DNA from: Catalinimonas niigatensis | Lineage (GTDB): Bacteria; Bacteroidota; Bacteroidia; Cytophagales; Cyclobacteriaceae | Direction of reading: 5' to 3' | DNA: 64,000 nt | NCBI RefSeq assembly: GCF_030506285.1 | Contig: NZ_CP119422.1 | Span: 558,001-622,000, forward strand | In this document: piece after piece, positions 25,857 through 34,554 of the stretch | Layout: each line of letters begins with the position of its first letter | How positions within the stretch are numbered: the first letter of the stretch is position 1 | Made by a program: the position numbers and the translations under genes | Notes under the pieces: generated by a model | Told to the model about the DNA's origin: nothing | Databases searched by the model: none | The model's input: only the letters and a program-made list of their open reading frames with translations

Positions 25857-25890
25857 AAAAGCAGGCTGTATCGCTACAACCTGCTTTATT
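25857..25890. terminator. bidirectional intrinsic terminator
   Basis: AAGCAGG..TGTA and TACA..CCTGCTT (25859-25886) form a stem with one internal mismatch and a TCGC loop, preceded by an A-rich run and followed by T-rich sequence. It lies between the convergent DUF922 gene and jacalin-like gene and fits both. Confidence 0.75.
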
Positions 25891-25914
25891 GTTTGATTAC
25901 AATACCTGATTTAC

Positions 25915-26583
25915 TTAGATAGTAAAGACATAAAAGCCAAGCTGATCCAGAAGAGCTCCTGCTTTACCCCAGAACCCCAAGAGTTGATAATTAGGAGGAA
26001 CAGAGGCATAAAATCCCTCACCTACATGTGCACCATAAGTAAATGATTTCTTATTGGTAACAAAGCCAAGTTGATTGATTACATTACTGCTCATCCCATT
26101 GATTGCTTTCAGGTGCTCATCAGATGCAAATGAATGCACATAATAATTACCACCATTTCCACCGGGAGAGCCTCCTAGATAGACACTGCCATCACTCCTC
26201 TTATACCATATCAGGAGTTTGTCAATTTTAGCACCTGCCCTCACCCCTATGGCATAAATTCTACTGCCACTGGGAGGAATAATTGCAAAGCCTTTTCCTC
26301 CTGTTCCTCCAAAAGGACCATAGTGAAAAGAGAATTCACTGAAATTCGTTCTGGCATTTTCGTTTTCACTTGTTTCATTTTCAAGAGGAATAGCCTGGGT
26401 CAAATCATCAGGAAGCTCCTCCCATCGGACCATTTCTGAGTTGTTCTCATTAAAGTGAGGAATCCCTACTTCATCAGTAGGCCCACCATCACTGATGGGT
26501 TGCATCCCTTCATCTTCCGGTTCACAGGAATACATTGCAGTTGCGACTAACCCTAAGGCTAACATGGGCATTAACTTTTTCAT
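25915..26583 (-). CDS. lipoprotein with jacalin-like lectin domain
   Basis: A 222-residue lipoprotein: MKKLMPMLALGLVATAMYSC ends in the lipobox cysteine (C20), followed by an acidic linker (EPEDEGMQPISDGG). Residues about 85-222 match a jacalin-type beta-prism: FHYGPFGGTGGKGF, IYAIGVRAGAKIDKLLIWY, then YGAHVGEGFYA and a closing LLGFWGKAGALLDQLGFYV. Jacalin domains bind mannose or galactose. Likely surface or periplasmic carbohydrate binding, in keeping with the polysaccharide enzymes further right, though it is not in an operon with them. Lectin specificity is unknown. Confidence 0.75.
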   Translation of the reverse strand: MKKLMPMLALGLVATAMYSCEPEDEGMQPISDGGPTDEVGIPHFNENNSEMVRWEELPDDLTQAIPLENETSENENARTNFSEFSFHYGPFGGTGGKGFAIIPPSGSRIYAIGVRAGAKIDKLLIWYKRSDGSVYLGGSPGGNGGNYYVHSFASDEHLKAINGMSSNVINQLGFVTNKKSFTYGAHVGEGFYASVPPNYQLLGFWGKAGALLDQLGFYVFTI

Positions 26584-27033
26584 CGTTTGAATTAATTGTG
26601 TTGAAAATAATAATTAAGAAAAAAAGAGATTGATTCAGGGGCGGGTACAGTAAGTGCTTGCAAGACTAATTTACCTACCTATCCTTTTGTCCTGATTTCA
26701 GTTTATCACCTCTGCCTTCTTCAAAATGGCTTTTGACAAACCATCTGATTTTTGTTTTGGTGTGGCACAAAGATATAGGGGGAGGTATGGGTAAATAAAA
26801 TTTAGCAGGTTAGCATTAAGTATACATCATCACAATTGGAAGTTAATAAGAAGTTAACTTGCTGCCATTTCGCTGTTTTTATGAAGAAAATGATGATCTT
26901 GAGGGGAGAGTAAAAGTCTTTTTGACAAACAATCGGAGAGCATTTGTAATGAATGAGCAAATACTTTCTGACAGAATTTATTTTGTGGCTTTTATTGTAG
27001 CTACCTAATCCGCATGCCTGCTTGTTACACTCG
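26584..27033. other. AT-rich intergenic region
   Basis: About 450 bases with no credible gene. It should hold the promoter of the jacalin-like lipoprotein (left, minus strand). An 83-codon minus-strand frame has a random composition. Confidence 0.4.
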
Positions 27034-27052
27034 TGAATATCCAGTATATTCA
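27034..27052 (+). promoter_or_regulatory. 7-bp inverted repeat upstream of small membrane genes
   Basis: TGAATAT (27034-27040) and ATATTCA (27046-27052) are exact inverted repeats with a 5-base spacer, 48 bases before the ATG at 27101. A possible operator for the two tiny membrane proteins. Confidence 0.4.
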
Positions 27053-27100
27053 TCAGGATTCATTCCTTATTTTTATTAACATACCAAACCATTTTTCACA

Positions 27101-27253
27101 ATGAGTAGTCTTTTGTACATCATCGCAATCATCTTAGTCATCGGTTGGATTTTGGGCTTCTTTGTTTACAGTGCCGGTAACCTGATCCATATCCTGCTGG
27201 TCATTGCCATTATTGCCATCCTTTTTCGTTTGATCCGGGGAAGGGGAATTTAA
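27101..27253 (+). CDS. lmo0937-family small membrane protein
   Basis: A 50-residue protein, translated by hand from ATG 27101 to TAA 27253: MSSLLYIIAIILVIGWILGF, then FVYSAGNLIHILLVIAIIAI and LFRLIRGRGI. This is the known lmo0937/DUF5670 pattern: two membrane helices with GNLIHILLVIAIIAI and a basic RLIRGR tail. These proteins are widespread, often stress-induced and of unknown function. A good intrinsic terminator follows at once (27266-27300), so it is a one-gene transcript. Confidence 0.85.
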   Translation: MSSLLYIIAIILVIGWILGFFVYSAGNLIHILLVIAIIAILFRLIRGRGI

Positions 27254-27265
27254 CAGATCAGGCCA

Positions 27266-27300
27266 GGACGGATTCACTTAGTAGAATCCATCCTTTTTTT
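27266..27300 (+). terminator. intrinsic terminator
   Basis: GGACGGATTC (27266-27275) pairs with GAATCCATCC (27284-27293) with one mismatch around an 8-base loop, followed by seven T. Ends the lmo0937-type gene. Confidence 0.85.
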
Positions 27301-27348
27301 AAATTTCATTGATTAATTTTTACATTTTTTTACACAAATTATTCCCTT

Positions 27349-27555
27349 ATGCAACGAACAATAGGTATCATCTTAGTGATTATAGGAGCGATAGGTACGC
27401 TGATTACCGGTATGCAGGCCATGCAGGATTCGGAAACATTTTCCTTATTCGGGCTTGACATTGGGGTCAGCAGTGCCAACTGGACACCTTTAATCATCAG
27501 TGTAGTGATATTAATTATTGGTGTAGTGATGATGCGTTCAGGCAAAAGGGCATAG
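27349..27555 (+). CDS. small two-helix membrane protein
   Basis: A 68-residue protein with two membrane helices (TIGIILVIIGAIGTLITG and LIISVVILIIGVVMM) joined by a loop with FSLFGLDIGVS, and a basic tail (RSGKRA). It resembles small DUF3185-like membrane proteins. It follows the lmo0937-type gene by 95 bases, after a terminator, and is itself closed by a terminator at 27611-27634. The pair suggests a shared envelope-stress role, but this is a guess. Confidence 0.7.
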   Translation: MQRTIGIILVIIGAIGTLITGMQAMQDSETFSLFGLDIGVSSANWTPLIISVVILIIGVVMMRSGKRA

Positions 27556-27610
27556 TATTGACTCTTTCAGAGTAGTATATTGCCCGACACATTAGTTTCA
27601 CGAATTTGAA

Positions 27611-27634
27611 GAAAGGTGGGCGTGCTCACCTTTC
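27611..27634. terminator. intrinsic terminator between convergent genes
   Basis: GAAAGGTGGGC and GCTCACCTTTC form an 11-bp stem with one G-T wobble and a 2-base loop, followed by TTATTT. Serves the small membrane gene on the plus strand and perhaps the lctP-type gene on the minus strand. Confidence 0.8.
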
Positions 27635-27648
27635 TTATTTCCATACAT

Positions 27649-29103
27649 CTAAAGAAAGTCCATCAGAAATATACCCATCATCGCGATCAGCAGACCACCC
27701 AACAGTACAGGTAAAATAGTTTTCTGCAATACTTCTTTGTAATTACTCAGATTGGCAATGGCTGCCGCAGCGATAATATTGAAGAGCGAAACTGCATTGC
27801 CCAAAGATGCACCCAGATGTTGCTGGGCAAGAATGATTTCCGGGTGCAAACCGATAAGTTGTGCGGTTTCCAGTTGAGAAGGTGCAAACACAATATTGGA
27901 AATGGTGGTACTCCCCGTAATGAACGCACCAATAATGCCTATCATAGGGGCAACAACCGGATATAGATTCCCTAAGTTGCCCAGCATCTGAGAGATATAA
28001 CTGATCATGGAGGGTTGAGATACGCCCGAATAAATCATGAGTTGCGCTACGGCAATGGAAGGAAACAATACGACAAAGACGGTCCCGGATTTTTTCAGGG
28101 CAAGATTTAGCTGTAGTGTCTTATTTTTATAAAACCAGGCCACTGCCAAACCTACCAGCACAAAAGGAATCATGGGAGACTGCATTGGCTTGAAAACCGA
28201 TTGTATGCCTGAGGCAAATAAGTCACTGAAGGTAATGTCCCAGCCGATCCAACGGTTCAGGGGCAGGATAAGCTTGGGCAATAGCAGCAGAAAAGCCAGT
28301 AAAATGTAGGGCAGCCAGGGCTGAAAATCAAGCCTAGTTTCTTTGGGCTTCAGGTAAAAGACCGAGAGCAGCAGCATCATAAGAGAAGCTAGAATTGTAG
28401 CCATATCGGTAATCAGATAGGCAAAGAGACAAAAAGGAAGCGCGAAGAAAATGTACAAGACAAAGATTTTGGCCTTATGCTGCAATGGTTCATGTACCTT
28501 CCTGAACATTTGGAAGATCAGCAGCAAAAGCACTCCCATCATCAATACACCAATCACTGCAGAAATGATTCCTATCAGATTTAGCTGTGCATCGCTGAGC
28601 TGTAACGGTAGTTGCATTCCTATCCGCAAAGGGGTACCTACTGCGCCAAAAAGGGCAAAAAGCCCGTCAAACAACAAAACAATGGCTACCGAAAGCACTG
28701 CATTAAATCCCATAGAAATTAACAGAAGGGGCACAATCGCTCCGGGTGTGCCAAAGCCCGCTACCCCTTCAAAAAAAGAAGTAAGACAAATGGCGATAAG
28801 AAAAAAGCGGATCTCTTTGGAAGGGTGCAGATCGTCTATGGAATGGGTAATGCGCCGGATCAGTCCGCTGCTATCCATGATATTGTACAGAAAAGCGGCG
28901 CCGAATACGATCATCAGGATGTTGAGGGTGGTAAACAGGGATACCGTCATCGTAGCCATAAAATGTTTGAAGTCTGCCCCCCAGTAAAAGAAAATGATGA
29001 TGGTAAGTACAAAGGCAGCCATTACCGCTTCTCTCACTCCCTTGAGTAGAGATATGATAACCAGCAAAAGAATTGGCAGAACAGAAAGAAAGTAGGTCAA
29101 CAC
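27649..29103 (-). CDS. L-lactate permease family transporter
   Basis: A 484-residue protein with about 12-14 membrane helices. The LctP family signature is clear: SFFEGVAGFGTPGAIVPLLLISMGFN around residues 110-135, and a second symmetrical half ending in FITGSTTISNIVFAPSQLETAQ and GASLGNAVSLFNIIAAAAIANL. Family members import L-lactate, D-lactate or glycolate with protons. Length is slightly short of E. coli LctP (551) but normal for Bacteroidota members. No lactate dehydrogenase is adjacent, so the substrate is not fixed by context. Confidence 0.88.
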   Translation of the reverse strand: MLTYFLSVLPILLLVIISLLKGVREAVMAAFVLTIIIFFYWGADFKHFMATMTVSLFTTLNILMIVFGAAFLYNIMDSSGLIRRITHSIDDLHPSKEIRFFLIAICLTSFFEGVAGFGTPGAIVPLLLISMGFNAVLSVAIVLLFDGLFALFGAVGTPLRIGMQLPLQLSDAQLNLIGIISAVIGVLMMGVLLLLIFQMFRKVHEPLQHKAKIFVLYIFFALPFCLFAYLITDMATILASLMMLLLSVFYLKPKETRLDFQPWLPYILLAFLLLLPKLILPLNRWIGWDITFSDLFASGIQSVFKPMQSPMIPFVLVGLAVAWFYKNKTLQLNLALKKSGTVFVVLFPSIAVAQLMIYSGVSQPSMISYISQMLGNLGNLYPVVAPMIGIIGAFITGSTTISNIVFAPSQLETAQLIGLHPEIILAQQHLGASLGNAVSLFNIIAAAAIANLSNYKEVLQKTILPVLLGGLLIAMMGIFLMDFL

Positions 29104-29292
29104 AGAGGCTTTAGTTCATTTGCAGCTTAAGGTAGCAGATGTTTTCAAGAGCGGCAATGTTTAGTATAGTTTAGCTGCTTTGGAATCTTTATTTCTACCT
29201 TTTCTTGCCTTGATTCTGTAAAAAAAAACAGGAGGCCATCAGTAATCATGGATGCTTCGATCTTTTGAAATTCCCCTGAGATGTCAGGAAGT
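29104..29292. other. intergenic region upstream of lctP-type gene
   Basis: Part of a 345-base gap between divergent or tandem minus-strand genes. Nothing recognisable apart from the repeat at 29293-29341; it should carry the lctP-type promoter. Confidence 0.35.
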
Positions 29293-29341
29293 CTTTTTTG
29301 ATGTTTTGAAGTGGAAAGGAGTACTTTGTAAGTACCCTTTT
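29293..29341 (+). repeat. single copy of the 21-bp unit plus hairpin
   Basis: About 39 of 47 bases match the last unit and hairpin of the tandem array at 21986-22032, including GTTTTGAAGT and the stem GTACTT / AAGTAC (29321-29335). It shows that unit and hairpin travel together and that the array grew by local unit duplication. Confidence 0.7.
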
Positions 29342-29448
29342 GTAGATAGCATTATTGCCAGAAAAAGCTATTCCACAACATTCGTGAATAAGTGCCGCTG
29401 AGACAGTTTATACAAGCATGAAACACTACTCCTTATATATTCTGCCTA

Positions 29449-30813
29449 TCAATCCTGGCTTTGTGCTGCCAATACGACTTCCTTTTCATCAGGACGAATG
29501 GTGTAAAGCACATAATAACCCTGTTCATCCTGTTGAATCTCCAGTACGGACTGATCTTCCTCTTTGCCTGCTGTCTGTAAGAAAACTGTATTCCAGTCTT
29601 CAGGCACGTAGGTTTTCAGCGTGAGGGGCACATTATACACTTCCGTATCAAGATCAGAAGAGAGATTGATCAGGATACGATCTTCTTCCGCTGAGGCATT
29701 GACTTCTGTACCCTTTCTTTCCCTGATGTATTTGGTCACATCCGCAAATGTAGCTACCCATAAGTCCGATTCTCTTTCTTTCATATAGCTGAAGTATTCT
29801 TCCAATTCCGCTCCGGTTCTGGGTTCCCATCCGATGCCGTCAACTCCATGAAATACCAGCACCAGCCAGATATTGTTGTGCGCAATACTGGTGTCTACCC
29901 AAGACTTCATCGTTTCCATGCTCACAGAAGTAAGCGGGCCTCTCTGCCATTGTACATATTCCTTATCCGATGCACCGGGTTGTGTCTTGCTGGAACGGTT
30001 GAGTTCCTCAAGATAAGGGGCAGGCATGCGGTTTCTAAGTGCCGGGTAAATGGTATGGGCATATTCCATCACCCGCTCATCTTCCGTACCGTAAGGACAT
30101 TCGGCAGAAAAGGTATACTCCTCTCCCAGATATTTTTGAATATCCGCTTTACTTTGTTCCAGTTCATAGCGCATATTCGCCTCATCCAATACCGCCAGGC
30201 GGGGATGGGTAACGGTATGGCTGGCTATTTCATGACCTTCGGCAGCATAAGATTTGTAATCTTCCCAGGTGGTGGTATCTACTGTATTGTTATGAAAATT
30301 GTCTGCTTCCAAATCTCCCATATTCTGGCTTCTCAGTTGCCCATAAGCTTCATCCATCAGAGCGTAGGCCTCTTCTACTCTTCCTGATTCAAAAAGAACA
30401 CCTGCCTGCGTATGATAGTCCACCGCGCCTTCCATACCGGTGTAGGCAATCAGTGAGGCTCTTTCAAAAAAGTTTTGCTCGTTGGTTTGTACTGAAACTG
30501 TCTCCCGGATGACTTCTTCTTTGGGCCTGCCGATAAACTTACCTTTAGCCGAACCCTCTACTTTTCCGGTGATGATATAAAATGTGCCGGGAAAGCCGAG
30601 TTTGTTCATGATGGGTCTGGCCACGGTAAACTGATGAATGGTGCCATCATCATAGGTAATGGAAATGGCTGATTGTTTATCTCCCTGCCATGGGGTTATC
30701 TCCGTTTGTCCTACGGTTTCATCCTCCTGACTGGCACAGGAGACAAATAGCAATACTATCCCCAGGAAGAAGATTTTATTTTTTATCAGACTTATACTTA
30801 AATTATAATCCAT
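29449..30813 (-). CDS. polysaccharide deacetylase lipoprotein
   Basis: A 454-residue lipoprotein (lipobox cysteine C26 in LLFVSCASQED). NodB-homology motifs: ITYDDG with D55-D56 (motif 1), and EIASHTVTHPRL with metal-binding H198 and H202 (motif 2). An insert of about 90 residues lies between motif 1 and motif 2, larger than in minimal deacetylases. The C-terminal 100 residues form a beta domain (ILINLSSDLDTEVYNVPLTLKTYVP). These enzymes remove N- or O-acetyl groups from chitin, peptidoglycan or xylan. It starts 1 base after the GH18 gene ends, so the two are co-transcribed and probably act on the same (amino sugar) polymer. Confidence 0.85.
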   Translation of the reverse strand: MDYNLSISLIKNKIFFLGIVLLFVSCASQEDETVGQTEITPWQGDKQSAISITYDDGTIHQFTVARPIMNKLGFPGTFYIITGKVEGSAKGKFIGRPKEEVIRETVSVQTNEQNFFERASLIAYTGMEGAVDYHTQAGVLFESGRVEEAYALMDEAYGQLRSQNMGDLEADNFHNNTVDTTTWEDYKSYAAEGHEIASHTVTHPRLAVLDEANMRYELEQSKADIQKYLGEEYTFSAECPYGTEDERVMEYAHTIYPALRNRMPAPYLEELNRSSKTQPGASDKEYVQWQRGPLTSVSMETMKSWVDTSIAHNNIWLVLVFHGVDGIGWEPRTGAELEEYFSYMKERESDLWVATFADVTKYIRERKGTEVNASAEEDRILINLSSDLDTEVYNVPLTLKTYVPEDWNTVFLQTAGKEEDQSVLEIQQDEQGYYVLYTIRPDEKEVVLAAQSQD

Positions 30814-30814
30814 A

Positions 30815-32047
30815 TTATTTCTTGTTGGTCATGTCCACTTCTTTCGTGGCGGTTTCATAGATAGCATCCAGCAGGCTATTTTCTTCTTTGGTATCGCTAG
30901 CCAGTTGCCAGAACATGATGCCTGCCAGATTTTTTTCTATGGCATATTCGGTTTTCAGCTTAAGAGAAAGTGTATCGTCATAAGAGATAAAGACACTGTC
31001 GGTAGGATTGTAGAGATAAGGGGCTTTACCAATCTCATCCCAGTAACGGGTATAGCCATTTTTGTTTTCGTATTCATCCCGGATGATGTTGTAGGTAGCC
31101 CAGCCGGTATGTACTCCTTGGTTAGGCTGATAAAGACCGTTATTCTCCGGCGGCACACCTTTCCAGGCACGTCCGTAGAACGCTCCACCAATTACAATTT
31201 GCTGAGGATCAACGCCCTGCTCCATGCAGTAATTGATGATCCACTCGGCGGAACGTGGCTGGTAAGGCATCTCCCCTTCTTCAGCGGCAGCTCTTCTTTC
31301 CAGCACATACTCATAGAAAGGGTGATCCTTCACATCGTCTTCCGTTACCAATCCCAAACCAGTATGATGTGCAGTGTAAGGGGTATTGCCTCCCACGGCA
31401 TCATAGGTCATCACATTCATATAGTCTGCGTATTTCATGACCTCTGTCAATTCAATAAAATCGTAGTAACGTTGCCATCCGGCGGAAGCAAAGGTGAGGA
31501 TAAGCTCAGGATTTACCGCATCCATCGCCTCACGAAGTCCCTTCATCAACAAAGTAAAGTTCTGTTTATCTTCAGGCCGGAAGTCTATGCCTGCTGAACC
31601 TATGGCGGGATATTCCCAGTCCATGTCAATGCCATCCAGTTGATACTCATTGATGATGTCTACCGTACTTTGGATAAATTGCTCCCGACCTTCGGCAGTG
31701 ACAGACATATCTGAAAATCCTCCGGCACCCCATCCTCCACAGGCCAACATCACTTTGATATGAGGGTGGTTCTGCTTCTGGTCAACCAACTTACGAAGCT
31801 TTTCGGGAGCGTCTTCATCAGAAAATCCCATCTCTCCATCAATAACTTTGGAAAAAGAGTAAATGATGTGGGTCAATTGATCCAGGGGTAGTTTTTCCGG
31901 CTGATAGTTTTTTTCAGGCACATAATAGGCCATGATGTTGAGGACAGGCTTTACTTCTGCTACCTCCTGACTGGGAGCCTGCTGGCAGGCATTTAAAGTC
32001 AGTAGCAAAAGAGAGAGAATGCTGAATGAATGGCTGAATCTAAACAT
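30815..32047 (-). CDS. GH18 chitinase-like lipoprotein
   Basis: A 410-residue lipoprotein (C21 in LTLNACQQ). The GH18 catalytic motif DGIDMDWE is complete (D138, D141, D143, E145, the proton donor). Other conserved parts: MLACGGWG, YMNVMTYD and the C-terminal GIMFWQLASD. A chitinase insertion-type region lies around IGGAFYGRAWKGV. It cleaves beta-1,4-GlcNAc links in chitin or related glycans by substrate-assisted catalysis. It is followed by the polysaccharide deacetylase with a 1-base gap. Endo or exo action cannot be told from sequence alone. Confidence 0.9.
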   Translation of the reverse strand: MFRFSHSFSILSLLLLTLNACQQAPSQEVAEVKPVLNIMAYYVPEKNYQPEKLPLDQLTHIIYSFSKVIDGEMGFSDEDAPEKLRKLVDQKQNHPHIKVMLACGGWGAGGFSDMSVTAEGREQFIQSTVDIINEYQLDGIDMDWEYPAIGSAGIDFRPEDKQNFTLLMKGLREAMDAVNPELILTFASAGWQRYYDFIELTEVMKYADYMNVMTYDAVGGNTPYTAHHTGLGLVTEDDVKDHPFYEYVLERRAAAEEGEMPYQPRSAEWIINYCMEQGVDPQQIVIGGAFYGRAWKGVPPENNGLYQPNQGVHTGWATYNIIRDEYENKNGYTRYWDEIGKAPYLYNPTDSVFISYDDTLSLKLKTEYAIEKNLAGIMFWQLASDTKEENSLLDAIYETATKEVDMTNKK

Positions 32048-32222
32048 GATACATAAGATTTATAAACTAGCGCTCAATATAAATACAGTCCTCTGTTTTT
32101 CAACCATTCTCCCGATAAAGACCTCATATCTTTTAGATCAGTAATGAAGAATGTCACCGCGATGCAGTGGCGTGATAAGACTGTGTTATAGATGTAGAAA
32201 AAAATTACTACACTTCAACTGC
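32048..32222. other. intergenic region left of the IR element
   Basis: Upstream region of the GH18 operon, within a 364-base gap. Contains AGCGCT at about 32071 in a partly symmetrical setting and no clear -7 box. No gene. Confidence 0.35.
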
Positions 32223-32341
32223 CATCCTAGAGGGAACTTTTAAGTAAGTAGACAGAAACTACATTTTACAGTAACAGCGAAGAAGTACTGATTGCCTCAT
32301 ACTCATATTTTTTCTAGTTCTAGCAAGTTCCCTCCTGGATG
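32223..32341. repeat. 119-bp element with 17-bp terminal inverted repeats
   Basis: CATCCTAGAGGGAACTT (32223-32239) and AAGTTCCCTCCTGGATG (32325-32341) match as inverted repeats at 15 of 17 positions. The interior is AT-rich without a gene, as in a MITE. No target-site duplication is evident. Confidence 0.6.
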
Positions 32342-32411
32342 ACTAGTGGGAAACACCTTGCCAAGTCAGTTATCTTTTACATAAAAATCTTTAAATATAT
32401 TTCTTAACATT

Positions 32412-34247
32412 TCAATCTGCATACAGCGTATCGTGCCATTTTTTCATCTGGGCTTCGTCAAATTTGATGACTTTGCGATCGTAGGTCATCAGTCCATTGG
32501 TTTCGATTTCCACATCAGTCGTCTGAGTGTAGATTGCAGCAGAGAGCCCTTTGGAAATAAGAGGAAGCAGATCGTTCATCAGTTTCTGATAACGCGCTGC
32601 CAGTTCGTCTTCATTCTTAAAGCTTTGGTAACCCCAGTTGTCTTTCTGTTGCCAGGTATGCCCTTCTACCGGTAAGCCCAATCCTCCAAATTCACCCAGC
32701 ACAAGAATTCTTTCTTCGCCAAAAAGCTCAGGATCTGGCATGGCCGGATCAGGATAGTTGTGCAGATCTATGATGTGTCCTACCGGAAAGAAATTCCCTC
32801 CGCTGGCAGAGTTGATCAGTCTTGAAGGATCATATTCCATCGTCCAATCCGTAATCTCTTTGGTTTTGAACTGTCCCCAGGCTTCGTTGAAAGGCACCCA
32901 TACTACGATAGAAGGAAAGTTGTGGAAATCATCCATAATTTCTTTCCATTCCGTTTTGAAAATTTCTTCTGACTCAGCGGTTCGTTCTCTTTCAGTATTG
33001 ATGCCCATCACTACGCCAGGACGCTGGTTCCAGAAGTTACCCATATCTCCGCTGGGCATATCCTGCCAGACCAGCATTCCCATCTGATCGCAGTAGTAAT
33101 ACCAGCGGGCTGGCTCTACTTTGACATGCTTACGGATCATGTTGAAGCCCATTGCCTGGGTTTTCTCAATGTCAAATTTCAGGGCTTCATCGGTAGGCGC
33201 AGTATATAATCCATCAGGCCACCAGCCCTGGTCTAAAGGGCCATACTGGAAAACAAATTCATTATTCAGCATCATGCGCTGAATGCCATTCTCATCCGCT
33301 TCCATGCTTATCTTGCGCATGGCACTGTAGGTTTCTATTGCATCTACTACTCTTCCATTGCGCAGCAGAGCAACTTCCATAGTATAAAGATGAGGATTGC
33401 CGGGCTCCCAAAGGGTAGGATTTTCAATAGTAAGTACTGCTTTTTCACTGGCGCCTACGGTTTGTTCTGCCAGGGTACTTTCACCATCAAGTACTTTTAC
33501 TCTGAGTTGATCTCCGCTTTGGGTATTAGCTACCGATGCGCTCACATGGAAAGCATTGTTATCCAGATCAGGGGTGTTTTTGGTAGAGGTTATATAACTT
33601 TCGGGAACAGCCTCCAGCCACACGGTTTGCCAGATTCCTGTAACTGGAGTATACCAGATAGCATGAGGATCTTTGATCTGCTTGCCCCGAGGCTGAGGTC
33701 CGTCATTGGTAGGGTCCCATACTCTTAATACTAGTTCCTGTGTTCCTCTGGAGTTGAGGGCTTCGCTGATGTCAAAAGCAAAAGGATCATAACCACCCCG
33801 ATGAGTGCCTACCCTTTGTCCGTTAACGAATACTTCAGTTTCCCAGTCTACTGCGCCAAAATGCAGCAGCACTTTTTTCCTTCTCATGTTACGAGGCACT
33901 TCAAAGGAGGTATGATACCACAACTCATTTTCATCCCCTACTCTTTTGGCTACGCCTGACAAAGCAGATTCCACGGCAAAGGGCACCAGGATTTTACCAT
34001 CATAAGAAGCAGGTGTCTCTCCCCCTCTCTCCTGGATGGCGTAATCCCACAGGCCATTAAGGTTGTGCCAGTCCTGGCGCACCATCTGAGGGCGGGGATA
34101 GTCAGGCAAGGGGTTTTGCGGATCAACTTCTGTTGCCCAGTCGGTGAGGATTTTGTCCTCCACCACTTTCCATTCTGCATTTTGCGCTATTCCTGATATG
34201 TAAAAACAAAAGATAAATAAGGGGGTAAGTAATAATGGTTTTTTCAT
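32412..34247 (-). CDS. GH2 family glycoside hydrolase, secreted
   Basis: A 611-residue exported enzyme (signal peptide LLLTPLFIFCFYISGIAQ). Domain order is GH2 sugar-binding jelly roll (about 50-220, RQDWHNLNGLWDYAIQ and VLLHFGAVDWETEVFVNGQRVGTH), immunoglobulin-like (about 220-310), and TIM barrel (about 310-600). Catalytic acid/base E455 sits in WVPFNEAWGQ and the nucleophile E519 in VLGEFGGLGLP. It lacks the extra C-terminal domains of LacZ. Activity may be beta-galactosidase, beta-glucuronidase or beta-mannosidase-type; sequence does not decide. It lies upstream of the GH18 operon on the same strand but 364 bases away. Confidence 0.88.
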   Translation of the reverse strand: MKKPLLLTPLFIFCFYISGIAQNAEWKVVEDKILTDWATEVDPQNPLPDYPRPQMVRQDWHNLNGLWDYAIQERGGETPASYDGKILVPFAVESALSGVAKRVGDENELWYHTSFEVPRNMRRKKVLLHFGAVDWETEVFVNGQRVGTHRGGYDPFAFDISEALNSRGTQELVLRVWDPTNDGPQPRGKQIKDPHAIWYTPVTGIWQTVWLEAVPESYITSTKNTPDLDNNAFHVSASVANTQSGDQLRVKVLDGESTLAEQTVGASEKAVLTIENPTLWEPGNPHLYTMEVALLRNGRVVDAIETYSAMRKISMEADENGIQRMMLNNEFVFQYGPLDQGWWPDGLYTAPTDEALKFDIEKTQAMGFNMIRKHVKVEPARWYYYCDQMGMLVWQDMPSGDMGNFWNQRPGVVMGINTERERTAESEEIFKTEWKEIMDDFHNFPSIVVWVPFNEAWGQFKTKEITDWTMEYDPSRLINSASGGNFFPVGHIIDLHNYPDPAMPDPELFGEERILVLGEFGGLGLPVEGHTWQQKDNWGYQSFKNEDELAARYQKLMNDLLPLISKGLSAAIYTQTTDVEIETNGLMTYDRKVIKFDEAQMKKWHDTLYAD

Positions 34248-34378
34248 CGGTTAGGAATGGTTTCTGTATAGTTGTGATTCTTGATACGTTCTGCTTTTTA
34301 TAGATCATTATTCTTCTCTCATCATACCTTCTTTAAGAAGCTTACTTCAGAAGTGATTATTGGCAAAAAATAGTATCT

Positions 34379-34423
34379 GCGCTAAAATAGCGCAAACACT
34401 TAAGCTATCCTTTCCGGAAAGGA
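34379..34423. promoter_or_regulatory. two adjacent palindromes in a divergent promoter region
   Basis: GCGCTAAAATAGCGC (34379-34393) and TCCTTTCCGGAAAGGA (34408-34423, perfect 16-bp palindrome) lie 14 bases apart between the divergent GH2 and histidine kinase genes. Both look like DNA-binding sites, not terminators. The protein that binds them is unknown. Confidence 0.5.
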
Positions 34424-34554
34424 GTAGATTTTCCTAAATTAAAAAGAATTTTTAAAGCTATATCACACATAATTTATGTTTTGCTAAACATAAGCTGTTT
34501 ATGATAGATTTTTTTATAGTAATTTTAACGTTTTGATGTCCACATGATGCTTAT

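Noticed and set aside
26802-27053. 83-codon minus-strand frame
   Set aside because: No signal or domain, and it covers the promoter of the small membrane gene.
28451-28987. 178-codon frame opposite the lactate permease
   Set aside because: Antisense to membrane helices; low-complexity composition.
30905-31597. 230-codon frame opposite the GH18 gene
   Set aside because: Antisense to the GH18 catalytic region, so a shadow frame.
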